In this document: positions 1 to 10,498 of the stretch, piece by piece
Layout of the letters: the number at the start of each line of letters is the position of its first letter
Numbering within the stretch: position 1 is the stretch's first letter
From: Hypsibius dujardini
Taxonomy: Eukaryota; Tardigrada; Eutardigrada; Parachela; Hypsibiidae
Assembly (NCBI GenBank): GCA_001579985.1
Contig: LRSR01003189.1
Coordinates: 1 to 27,395, forward strand
Direction: 5' to 3'
Length of the DNA stretch: 27,395 nt
Notes under the pieces: model-generated
The model's database searches: none
Seen by the model: the letters and a program-made list of their open reading frames with translations, nothing else
What the model was told of the DNA's origin: nothing
Program-made: the position numbers and the translations under genes

Positions 1-606
1 TACACTTGCTAGTTTTTTATTTAAGCTTTTAATTTTCTATCAAGACATGCTTACATATTTACATACAGACAGTGTAATTGTTGACTTGACACGCACCGTA
101 TCCGCCTCCGCTTCCGCCGTATCGGCCTCCGCCTCCGCTTCCGCCGTGTCCGCTTCCGCCGTATCCGCTTCCGCGCAAAAAAAGAACAAAGAGAACAGAA
201 AAGGGGCCATGCCTGAAGAAATGCGGAATTTCAGTCACCTGTATATACTCGTATAGATTCCACGCGTCTTACCAAAACCTGTCAAAAACTCAGCAAAACT
301 ACGCAAAATCTTGTTCTTTTATTTATTTTTGCCACTTTCGCCTATACAGTGCGAGTGCCTGTATTATATATATATATTATCATAAGGCGTCAAACGGAAC
401 GATAATATATCGAGCAAACTACACACCCGATTTCACTCCTGAGTCCGCTTTCCATAAAGGTGTGAGATAAAATTGAAAAACGGTTCCTTCTTAGAAAATA
501 TAAACCGCAAGGGAAGATCGGCGAGAGTAACTGCACCCCCGGAAGAAGATTTTATGAAAGAGGCACACAGAAGCGGATGGAAAACTTCCAAGCCCATCAA
601 ACACAT
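1..606. other. Non-coding flank downstream of the SYCP2-like gene
   Basis: No convincing gene is visible. It holds a C/T-rich hexamer-type array at 98-175 (CCGCCT, CCGCTT and CCGTAT units) and a short TA run at about 363-380. Plus-strand reading frames here and over 473-1075 are antisense to the SYCP2-like last exon or are repeat translations. The 3' UTR of the minus-strand gene should fall in the upper part of this stretch. I did not identify a convincing poly(A) signal. Confidence 0.6.
98..175. repeat. Hexamer-like CCGCCT/CCGCTT array
   Basis: Direct reading shows repeated CCGCCTCCGCTT and CCGCCGTATCC blocks over about 78 bp, imperfect and of mixed 6 and 12 bp period. The plus-strand translation is Ser/Ala/Val-rich low complexity, best explained by the repeat and not by a gene. 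Confidence 0.8.
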
Positions 607-2863
607 CTACTCAACGACAATCGCTTCGATCGAGGAGGACGAGGAGGACCTCGTCGTCGGACGCGGCGGTGGAGCGTCCAGCGGTTCGCTTCGGTGGGAG
701 TCGTTCACCGGGACCCCGGCGGCGCCATTGGGAATGACAAATTCCGCTGAGACCGTGTTTGCCGGGATGAGGAACTTCTTCGAGCCGACTGTGAGGACGA
801 GATTCTGCCCTTCCCGCGGCAACTCCCGGAGGTTCGGAATAACCACCGAACCGACGGGCATGTCGAAATGCGCCGGCAAACGACTCGTCGTCGTCGGAGA
901 CGTCTTCGAGTCCGCGTCATCCGCGACGGTTGCGAAGTTAATCACCGGGTCTGCAATCGCCCCCTTCTTGGTGGATTTCTTCAGATTCGGATCCGGCGGA
1001 GGGGAACATCCCACGTACAAGGCGTTCTCGGCGTCCTCGCCAAACAGCTGGTACTCCTTCAGCACGTCGCGGTAGCAGTCGGCCTCGTCGGTCTTCCGCT
1101 TGGTCGGGTCCGCGGACCGAGCGACGGCTTCTCGCCGCCCGAGCGTATCACCCGCGAGGGAAGGAGGCGCGAGTTCCGCGGCGTCCGGTGCGACTTGCAC
1201 GTCGAAATTGAAATCCTCCATGGGTTTGCGCGCGGCGAAGAAGGCGTGGAGAGCCTGCTCGAGCAGCGCGCGCTCGCAGATTCCCTGGACGGTGAGGTGG
1301 AACAGGATTTTATCACAGCAGACCAGCTCACCGCCGTGGGAGGAAATGTCAGCAGCGCCGCCGCCTTCCTGGAATTAGAAGAAAGTTACTTCCAGAAGCG
1401 GCGGAGTAAAAATGCAATGGAATTCTCCATTGGAATGGAATGGAATTCTAGATTAGAATGGAATGGAATGGAATTCTAGATGGGAATGGAATGGAGTTCT
1501 CCATTGGAATGGAATGGAATTCTAGATGGGAATGCAATGGAGTTCTCCATTGGAATGGAATGGAATTCACCACTGGAATGGAATGGAATTCTTCATTCGA
1601 ATGGAATGGAATTCTCCATTAGAATGGATGGACTGAATTGTGATTCCAAAAAGTTGCTTAAATTCCATTTGGAATGCAATTCGGCTAAATGGAATCCCTT
1701 TTAACAATTCCGAGGAAAATTCCCATTCGGCAAAGTTACACCTCATTCCACGTTCGGGGTTGAGTTCCACTTTCAGCCTGATTTCGTGGATTTCTAAGAG
1801 GTAAAATTCCACCTCTTAAATGAAGCCTAAAAACCGCGGAAAGAGGGGGAATTCTGCCGAAAGCGGAATTTCCCTGTGAACTCCTAAATAAAATTCCGTT
1901 TATCCAAATCGCATTCTATTTGGAACTGGAATAACGTTGTGGAATTCCTTTTCATTCTAACCGTTCCAAAATGGAATGGAGCTTGGAAAACGTGATATGT
2001 GGATTTTTTCCAAGTTTGGAATGGATCTCCATTAGAATTCCATGGAACCCAGTTAGAATTCCATGGAACCCAGTTAGAATTCCAGGGAACCCAGTTAGAA
2101 TTCCATAGAGCGGCACGGGAATTTAATGGAGCCGTGGAATTGGCTTTACTTCGAGAGTGCACAAGGGCATGGGAGCCCCTGGAAAGTGCCCCCCTTGTGG
2201 AACTTCGTTTTGGAATGGATAACACCGTTCAATGGATTTGAAATGAGATTGAAACTGGAGATGAATCCCTACCTGGAGGTAAGTCTCAAAGTTGTCCGCC
2301 AACAGTAACTCCACTCGAGCGGTCTGCGGCCACGGCACCACGGCTTCCACGGAGATGACAGCCGCAGCGGGGATCTTCACCACGCACACGGCGTCATCGA
2401 GGCCGGCCATTTCGAAGGAGATGACGGAGGACGTGGTGCTGAAGTTGAGCTGCCACGGACACGGTCCGCTCGACCAGCCGTCATAGTGGAGGTAGGGATT
2501 ACCGAGGGGGAAGTGTTCCGCGGGAGAGCGGAACTGATGGCACACGGCTGTTTGCGGTGCGAGGGGGAAGGAGAAGACCAGCCGGTGGATGCCGTTGTGG
2601 TCGTTGAGGAAATGAGCAATGCGGACCGGTAGGAACTGGTCGCCGGGTGTTCGAAAGAGCTGACAAAAATCTGTGGGATTAGCAGGAGGATAAGATTAGT
2701 TCATCGGTACTGGCAGCTGTCGGTCATTTAAGGAATGGGCTGTCTCAAACTGCAAGTGAGCAGACAGACCCACAGACAGACAGACAAACAGACAGACAGA
2801 CCCACAGACAGACAGACAAACATACAGACAGACCCACAGACAGACAAACAGACAGACAGACCC

Positions 2864-2897
<34 letters not shown>

Positions 2898-4519
2898 CCA
2901 CAGACAGACAGATAGACAGACAGACCCACAGACAGACAGACAAACAGACAGACAGACCCACAGACAGACAGACAAACAGACAGACAGACCCACAGACAGA
3001 CCCACCAGGTAGGACAGCCAACAAAACGAATAAAAATCATCCGCTGAGTAAGATCCCTTCCCTTACCATACAACACGTTTCGTAATCCCGACGCAGGCGA
3101 TGCGGCAATATCTTCCACGAGAGCCTCGTTGGATTTCCACAGACATCTCAAAATATCCCCAATCAGCGTCTGCTGTTCCCAATCGCCGGCAGTCCGCAGC
3201 ACCGCCGGCAGAGACGCCGCGATAGCTTTCGGCACATTCTCCCCCAGCACTTCGATGTGGTAAAACTCACACCAGGTAGAGAGCAGCCGGAGCGCGGCAA
3301 CCTTTGCGCCAACCGGTAGAAACTCCAGAAGCAGCATGAGCGGGGGAACGGAGGCACGGACCGTGTTTAATACACTATTCGAGTCCTGGAGATCCAGGTT
3401 CCGGTTGACCGACCAGTAGAGCGCCACCACGGAGATGACGTGCTGAGCGAGCTGCGAATGGAGCTCTTTAAGGCGCTGCGGAGTGCCGGGGCTTTGATTG
3501 GTCCGCGGGATATATCGCTCCATCGTCGTGAACAGTTGCCTCAGCATCATGCCTACAGAAATTAGTAATTTTAATATATTGATTGCCTTTTTAGAACTCC
3601 CTATTTTTAACTGAGCCCCTCACGCAAAGATTTTCAATTGAATTCATTGCAGTTTTGGAAAATAAAAGTGGGCAATTCCAAAAACAATAAACCAACCAAA
3701 ATAAACATATACAGATAATTCAAAAGGCGCCAATTCATTCAATCAATCAATCGACTGCTATCCCGTTCACACCAGTCCTTCAATCAGCACGGCAAGCGTG
3801 CCCACTACAAACTTTGTAGGCTCTGCACGTTATCCCGTTTTAGCTCAAAGGCAATTTTATGCAGGGAGCCCGTTGCTAGCAAACTGATACAATTATATGA
3901 AGCTAGCAAAAAACTTCGAAACACCCGACAATCAATCAATCAAGGCCTCACCAGAAGCCGCATTAACAAAACCCCAGCAATCGATCAATCAACGCCCCAT
4001 CAAAAGCCGCATTAACGCAACCCCATCAATCGATCGATCAATCAACGCCCCACCAAAAGGGCATTATCGAAACCCCAGCAATCGATCAATCAACGCCCAA
4101 TCAAAAGCCGCATTAACGCAACCCCAGCAATCGATCAATCAACGCCCCACCAAAAGCCGCATTAACAAAACCCCAGCAATCGATCAATCAACGCCCCACC
4201 AAAAGGGCATTAACGCAACCCCAGCAATCGATCAATCAACCGTAGACCTACACATATCATCCATGGCCAGGCGCGTCAACCGCTCCAGGATGCCTGTCCG
4301 CTCCGCATCCAGCACTGTGGCCCCGCCCAACGCCGTCTGTCGTCGCATACACCGCAGCGCGTCCAAACACTCCACCACCGCGGTGTCCACATCGCCGGTC
4401 AGCTTCTCGTCTTTAAAGGCGACCAACAATTTCTTCCCGAAGTTCCGCTGTTTATAGTTCAACGTCGGCCTTCCCCGTTGTTGCGAGGAACTCGCCCCAA
4501 ACAGCGAGTCATCCGCCAT
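607..4519 (-). CDS. SYCP2-like: SYCP2-like synaptonemal complex / meiotic axis protein
   Basis: Proposed exons on the minus strand: 4519-4248, 3539-3067, 2670-2273 and 1368-607, about 634 aa. Introns 2 and 3 have clear sites (G|GTAAGG to cccacag, CAG|GTAGGG to ttccag) and phases agree. The first junction is uncertain: the 5' site could be at 4248 or 4254, and the 3' site at 3540 or just upstream. Residues 1-290 look helical and ARM-like. The stretch LVFSFPLAPQTAV followed by WQLNFSTTSSVISFEMAG aligns by eye with the end of the SYCP2 armadillo-like domain and start of its Spt16-like domain (W-x-x-F-x(4)-S-x-SF-x-x-AG). A later LVLTVGSKKFLIPANTVS (about 571-588) resembles the short beta segment after that domain. 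SYCP2 builds the lateral element of meiotic chromosome axes. The protein is far shorter than vertebrate SYCP2 and no C-terminal coiled coil is visible; more exons beyond 607 are possible. Confidence 0.55.
1369..2272 (-). repeat. GGAAT-type satellite filling SYCP2-like intron 3
   Basis: The intron is dominated by two related arrays. At 1413-1634 GGAATGGAATGGAATTC blocks alternate with CTCCATT or CTAGATG, giving a higher-order pattern containing many EcoRI-like GAATTC palindromes. At 2032-2106 there are 3.5 copies of a 21-bp unit containing TTAGAATTCCATGGAACCCA. The DNA between them is full of degenerate GGAATT and AATTCC words, so the whole intron may be a decayed array. The open frames across it are repeat translations. 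Confidence 0.85.
2757..3006 (-). repeat. CAGA tetranucleotide array in SYCP2-like intron 2
   Basis: Plus-strand CAGA units are punctuated by CAAACAGA and CCCACAGA variants that recur every 30-36 bp, a minisatellite built from a tetranucleotide. In the transcript sense it reads TCTG. It lies between the exons ending at 3067 and starting at 2670. The Ser-Val-Cys-Leu-rich open frames through it on the minus strand are artefacts. Confidence 0.9.
3925..4245 (-). repeat. About 49-bp minisatellite in SYCP2-like intron 1
   Basis: CCCCAGCAATCGATCAATCA recurs at about 3972, 4021, 4073, 4122, 4171 and 4219, giving spacings of 49, 52, 49, 49 and 48 bp. The rest of each unit is an A-rich stretch with AAAAGCCGCATTAAC or AAAAGGGCATTAAC. 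The array abuts the 3' end of coding exon 1. It contains ATCAATCG words, linking it to the TTGA/ATCA family seen elsewhere in the window. Confidence 0.85.
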
Positions 4520-5418
4520 CGTGATAGACAGCTCGTTGACGGCGGTGGTAGTGACATTTTTGCAGGATCGAGAAGGATTTCGAGCTCCGAGAACTCCCGA
4601 GGGAAGAATATTCCGCGAAGACATCCTCGCGAGCCCATCCAATTTCAGTCGCGCCAATCTGAAGCGCAAAACAATCTTTCCAACCATAAGATATGCAGAT
4701 TATAAGACAAGAAAAACCTACCGATTTCGGCGCGATAAAAATCGTCAGTAAAAAAAAAAATTTCAGCGTCTTGCACAGGTGAATGAGGTTCCCCGGCCTG
4801 CTTTTCGGGAAGTAACCGCGAAATATGGCGAAATTATGGATTTTTAAAACAACCTTGAAAGGTAAATATAGTATGATTTAAAAAACGGGCAGGGCGGAAG
4901 AAGGAAACGGAGAACTATTCAAAGTTGTTGTGCTTTTCGACTGGAAATTTTACAGTGATCATTACGCTAAACTGCCTTAAAACGGATCGGCCATTTCACA
5001 TAAATTGTTTGGGTTCTATGAGCTGATTCATGTAACGTGACTCGAACCATTTTTTAAATCGCCAATCTAGCAATCACTCTATAGGTTACAATGTAACCTT
5101 TCTGCTCCGACTCGAATCGTCGTACACCAAGTCAGCTGAACCGCGAGTCGACTCGTCCTGACTAACCCCCGGTGCATGTTCACTGACAGCACGATAAGTC
5201 AAGCAGGGGACCAGTGACAACGGCCTGGTGTGTGTGGGATATAAATCCCGATCAGTTTGTTGTGCTTTTTGCGCGGTCCTTTTCCTTTTCCTTTTCTGCT
5301 TTATGAATTCCCTTTTTTCCAGCTGTTATTCCCGTTTTTTGGATGTTTCCTCTCTCTTTTTCCTCTCTTTTTGCGGTTTGAATTAATTTTTCTGGTACGC
5401 ATTATTTTTGCACGGAAA
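4520..5418. promoter_or_regulatory. Head-to-head intergenic region, putative bidirectional promoter
   Basis: About 900 bp separates the proposed SYCP2-like start (minus strand) from the TIMELESS start (plus strand). No coding sequence is supported inside it, although the minus-strand frame stays open to 4687, so the SYCP2-like 5' end could be longer. A TATAAAT at 5240-5246 lies about 170 bp upstream of the TIMELESS ATG and is a possible core element. A pyrimidine-rich stretch at 5276-5375 precedes the start. No long tandem array is present here, unlike in the introns. Confidence 0.45.
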
Positions 5419-6524
5419 ATGGAGAGGCGATCACGGCCAGTTCCTGTGGTGGCGGACCCGGACCGGCCATTAGGTGAGAAATTACGCACGATAAACGCCA
5501 CGGAAGTGTTGGAGAAGCCCAAGTTGAAGGACGCCTGGTCGTTGGGCGATAAATTGCGCCGTGCGAATCCCAACTTGGCTAACAAGCCGAAAACCAACGA
5601 TCACAACAAGGTAAGCAAACATAAATGTAGTCGATTCTGTGATGTGTCGATGATTGATTTGTTGATTGGCTGTGTTTAGTCTCACTTGCTGAAATGTTCG
5701 ATTGATTGCTTGATTGCCAGTTTTTTCTCACAATAGTTTTCTTCATTCTGTTAGTTGGCTAAATTTTTGCTGGGCTTAATGAATATGATTTTTACGTGAT
5801 TTTGACTGCGAATTCCTCATGCGGATTAATTGCAAAAATTAGTTGATTCATTGTTTGACAGTAATACTAACTTTTTCATGTATAGATTCCCTTGGATGAT
5901 CGGTCGATTGATTGATTAATTGATTGATCGATTGGTCGATTGATTGATTAATTGATTGATCGATTGATTGATTAATTGATTGATCGATTGGTCGATTGAT
6001 TGATTAATTGATTGATCGATTGATTGGTCGATTGATTGATTGAGTGGACGGATGGATGATGAATTAATTATATTTTTCATCTTGGTTTCCGCAGAGTGAA
6101 ATCGCACAGCTGGACCTGGTGAAGATTTTGAAGAGCATTGGAACGGTCGTGAAGGGAAAATACATCCAAGATCCGGTGTGCCAACGTGAGTAATGTGGAA
6201 TGACCTTGATTCATAGCAGTTCAGTGAGAATTAAAAGAAATCGGTTTTTGAATGGATACCGACTTTGATCAACTTGATGTTCTTCTGAATAGTGGCGTTG
6301 AAGCATATGGCGCGACATATCAGAGAAGACCGCCACAACGACAAGCTGACGGTCCGCTTGCATCTGGTTAGCGCCGGGGTGGTGGAAACCAACCTCATCC
6401 CGATGTTGTTGGCCACTCCTGCGGATGATAAACTTTGGCAGTTATGTTTGAGGTAATGCACATTGCAGTTTTTGTCTATATGTCGGTATTTCCGTCTGTC
6501 GATCTATCTGTCTGTCTGTCTATA

Positions 6525-6555
<31 letters not shown>

Positions 6556-7143
6556 ATGTATGACTGTCTGTCTGTCTATATGTCTGTCTGTCTGTCTGTC
6601 AATATGTATGACTGTCTGTCTGTCCGTCAATATGTCTGTCTGTTTGTTTCTCTGCCTGTCTATTTTTCTGCTCTTGTGCCTGTATGTAGATCAGTCAAGT
6701 CTGGCTGTTCCTGGTTGGTCCATCTGCCTGCCTGTCTGTTCTTGTTTTTGTTTGCATGTGCGCCCCTTATCCTGTCGATCTATCCATTAGTCTGCTTGTT
6801 TGTTTGACTGTTTTCCATTCTGACTTTCATCTTGACGACGCTTCCGCTAAGGTAACCCATTCATTGTTTCCTCTTTTAGTGTAATGTACGAACTGACGGT
6901 TCCGCCTGCAGTCATCCTGCGAACAATCCCCAAGGACAAGGTGGAAGACAGCCCATGGTTGAAGATATATCTTCGCGAGTATGATGATAAACGACAAGCG
7001 GCAAAACGGGTACGTTGTTTTGTTAAGCAGAAAAAGATAGAAAGACAGACGGACAGAAAGGCATATGCTGTATACAGACAAACAGACAGACAAACAGACA
7101 GACAAACAAACAGACAAACAAACAGACAGACAGACAGACAAAC

Positions 7144-7174
<31 letters not shown>

Positions 7175-7780
7175 CAGAAAGACAGACAGACAGACAGACA
7201 GTCATATAGACAGACGTGGTTGACTGATCATGCTTTTTTCAGCTCTTTGTGGATGTGAAATTCTTCGAGCTCCTGTGCAACCACTTGAAAACCATCCTGA
7301 CTGCAGAAGAACGAACGCGGGAGCAGACTAACTTTGTCGGTAATGCACTGCGGCTGCTGCGGAATATTTTCGAGATGCGCGGGGAAACTGACCGCGGTGT
7401 GGATCGAGAAACCCCGGCTCTAATTCACGACAAAGTCTTTTGGTAAGAGGTGTCACTATAAGGTCCTGTAATATGGGACTGTCCCAACGGCTAAAATTTT
7501 TACAGTGCTTTGGATCAGTCTGGAATAGCGGCGATCTTGTTATGGCTATCGTCAGCGGACGAGGAGGAAGATTTCGTCCTGGACGTCCTAGAAGTCATCC
7601 ATGCCTTGCTGTACGATTTCGATCCCGAAGCATTTGGACAGACGGGAAAAACAGAGAAGGAACTGCAGGAAAGTCAGCGTGTCATTCGGGATATGCGCGC
7701 TCGGGAGGAGGCAGTCCGTGCGGCGAGCTTGCTGAAGGCATCCTCCAGGTCTGTGTGTCCCCTGTGGTTGTCTGCCTAAC

Positions 7781-7830
<50 letters not shown>

Positions 7831-8404
7831 ACTGTCTGTCTGTCTAACTGTCTGCCTGCCTGCCTGTCTGTCTGTCTATCTGTCTGTCTAACTGTCTGCC
7901 TGCCTGTCTGTCTATCTGTCTGTCTGTTTGTGTGTGTCTGTCTGCTTGTCTCTCTGTCTTTCTGCACGTTTGTCTGTCTGTTTGTATTAACTGCCTGTTT
8001 GTCTTAACTGCATCTTCGCTTGTTAGGTGGTCCCTTATTTTTGTGTGTCCGATCGTACTTTTACCGTTGCTTTTAGCTGTGTGGTTTTTGAATTCCATGT
8101 CTGCATTGTGTTTTTAAGGCACTCGGCATTCGGTGGGTCATTCACCGTCAAAGGCTCCAAGGCTGTCAACCCGGACAACGAAATCGTCCTTATCCGCCCA
8201 GTGACGACGATCATGAACAATAAGTTCGAGCTCACTGCCGACAAACAGGCGCAGGCCAAGGCGCACAACAAGAAGGCCATGAAGTCGGTGGTGGAGCGGA
8301 AGGAGGCGCCGGCCGTGGTCAGCGAGGCTCTTCGCACCTTCTGCACCCGATTCCTCAATCTGTCCTACAACGTCTTCATGCAAAATGCAAAGGTAATTTC
8401 TCGA

Positions 8405-8437
<33 letters not shown>

Positions 8438-8838
8438 CTGTGTGTGTGTGTGTCTCAAAGTAGGAACTTGAGCTGGATTTTGCAGGCTGCGATTGGATAT
8501 GTTCCAGCGGAAGACGCTGACGAGCAGCATTCGCGTTACTTCTGGGCGCTCCGCTTCTTCACGGCATTCGCTCGCGTTCATAATGTCGGTGTTCAGTTTA
8601 TAAGGTATAAAATTGTTAACCTGTTGGAATGCAAACAAAAAATCATGTACATGAGCAGATGGATCGACCTGGAAAGTTGGGCGTTGAAGAACATTTTTAC
8701 ATAGAACACTCAGACATACCAGAATAGAAGTTCACGGTTAGTAAGAGATCTGGAAAAACAGATAGTCAGACAGACAGACAGCCAGATAGACAGACAGATA
8801 GACAACCAGACAGGTAGACAGACAGACAGACAGACAGG

Positions 8839-8872
<34 letters not shown>

Positions 8873-9450
8873 GGTAGACAGACAGACAGACAGACAGATC
8901 GCCGAATAGAATAGTGGACGGGCATGCAGACGCAGACAACATGTGCCCATCTGAATTTTTCTTGTTTTATTATCTTACTCCACAGTGAAACAATCTCTAC
9001 GGAATCATTCCATTTCGTCCACTCTAAGCTGGAAGCCTATACGGACCTAATCATCACGGACAAGACTCAGATCGCGTTATGGAGCAACAGGTGAATTCCC
9101 CCTACAATATCTGTTTGTGTGTTTTGGTTTTCTCTTCGGTGTTTATGTTGAATTTTCTATCCGTTCTGGCGATTTCTTTCTGTCACACTCCGACGCAAAA
9201 GTGCTTCACCGTAATGAGCATTATTTCTGAGCAGATCGCATCTAGCATTGAGGTCGTATCTTGAGCTGCTGATGATGTTAGCCGCTATGGGCACCAACCC
9301 CGACGAGAAGGTGCAGCGTGCGGCCAAACAGATCGAGATCAACCTCTTCTACGTGGCGGAGTATCGGGAAATCTTCTTCAAGCTCCTGAAAGAGTTCAAA
9401 GAGTCGAAATTCTCCCGGTAAGGTACCTTCTTTTAAGAGTCAGACAGATC

Positions 9451-9502
<52 letters not shown>

Positions 9503-10458
9503 GGCACACACACAGACACACACACACAGACACACACATAGACAGACACATAGACAGATACATAGACAGGCACATAGACAGGCACATAGACAGACAGATA
9601 GACAGGCAGGCAGATAGATAGACAGGCAGGCAGATAGATATAGGGACGAACAGACAATGATCTTTTCTGATCTTATTTGTGTTATGTCACTTCTTTTCAA
9701 CAGGGCGTACTTGAAGGATCTCGTCATCACAATTCACATCTTCCTCAAACTTCTCGAGGTCTACTTGAAGAAGCAACACCACCTGTTTGTGAAGAAAAAG
9801 CAGCGCGCCAAGAAGGGTGCCGGGAAGAAAGCGGTGAAGGCGAAGCCCCAAAGTAAGTTAGACAATATTTTGTTTTTTGGCTGATATTTACAAACTAGCT
9901 CGCTTTTTTGTGGTAGAAATATCCAAAATCACAGACGAGGCTCGAAAAGAGATTTGGAATAGCCAATTGGAGGCACTTCGTACCGTCTTGCAGGGTGTGA
10001 TGGACGATCCGGATGGCATTGAGGAGTGTGTTCCGTTTGATACGGTCTCGGATGTCGCCGTCGAACAACAAACGTAAGTATTTAACGGTGCGTGGATCTA
10101 AATATTTTTGTTCGGCCGAATTATCAGTGTGAATCCCTTTTCACTGCCAGCGACCTAATTACTTGCGTTTGACTTGCCGGCTGTTGACCTAATTATTCAT
10201 ATCCCTGCTTGTCTGTTAATGCGCCTGTCCGTCTTTTTGTCTTTTGGCCAGCATCCGTTTACCTATTGGCACAGATGCCGCTCTGTCCGTTCAGCCATTT
10301 TTCTGCCTGCTTGTCGGCATGCCAATGTGTCTGTTAGCCTGCCAATATGCCTCTTACTTTCTTTACGAATGCTGTACACTGTAACTGTACGCCTCTCAAT
10401 CTCTCAGACCATTTGACTGTCTGTCTGTCTGTCCATCTTTTTCACCATCTGTCGGTCG

Positions 10459-10498
<40 letters not shown>

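Noticed and set aside
473-1479. Plus-strand open frames opposite the SYCP2-like last exon
   Set aside because: They have no recognisable motif, and the minus-strand exon has good splice sites, consistent phase and family similarity.
2757-3006. Tandem repeat arrays as possible CRISPR arrays
   Set aside because: The units are tetranucleotides with no unique spacers, in introns of a eukaryotic gene.
5240-5256. TATA box paired with a TCAGT initiator for TIMELESS
   Set aside because: TATAAAT and TCAGT are only about 14 bp apart, too close for a standard TATA-initiator spacing. I kept only a weak TATA mention.
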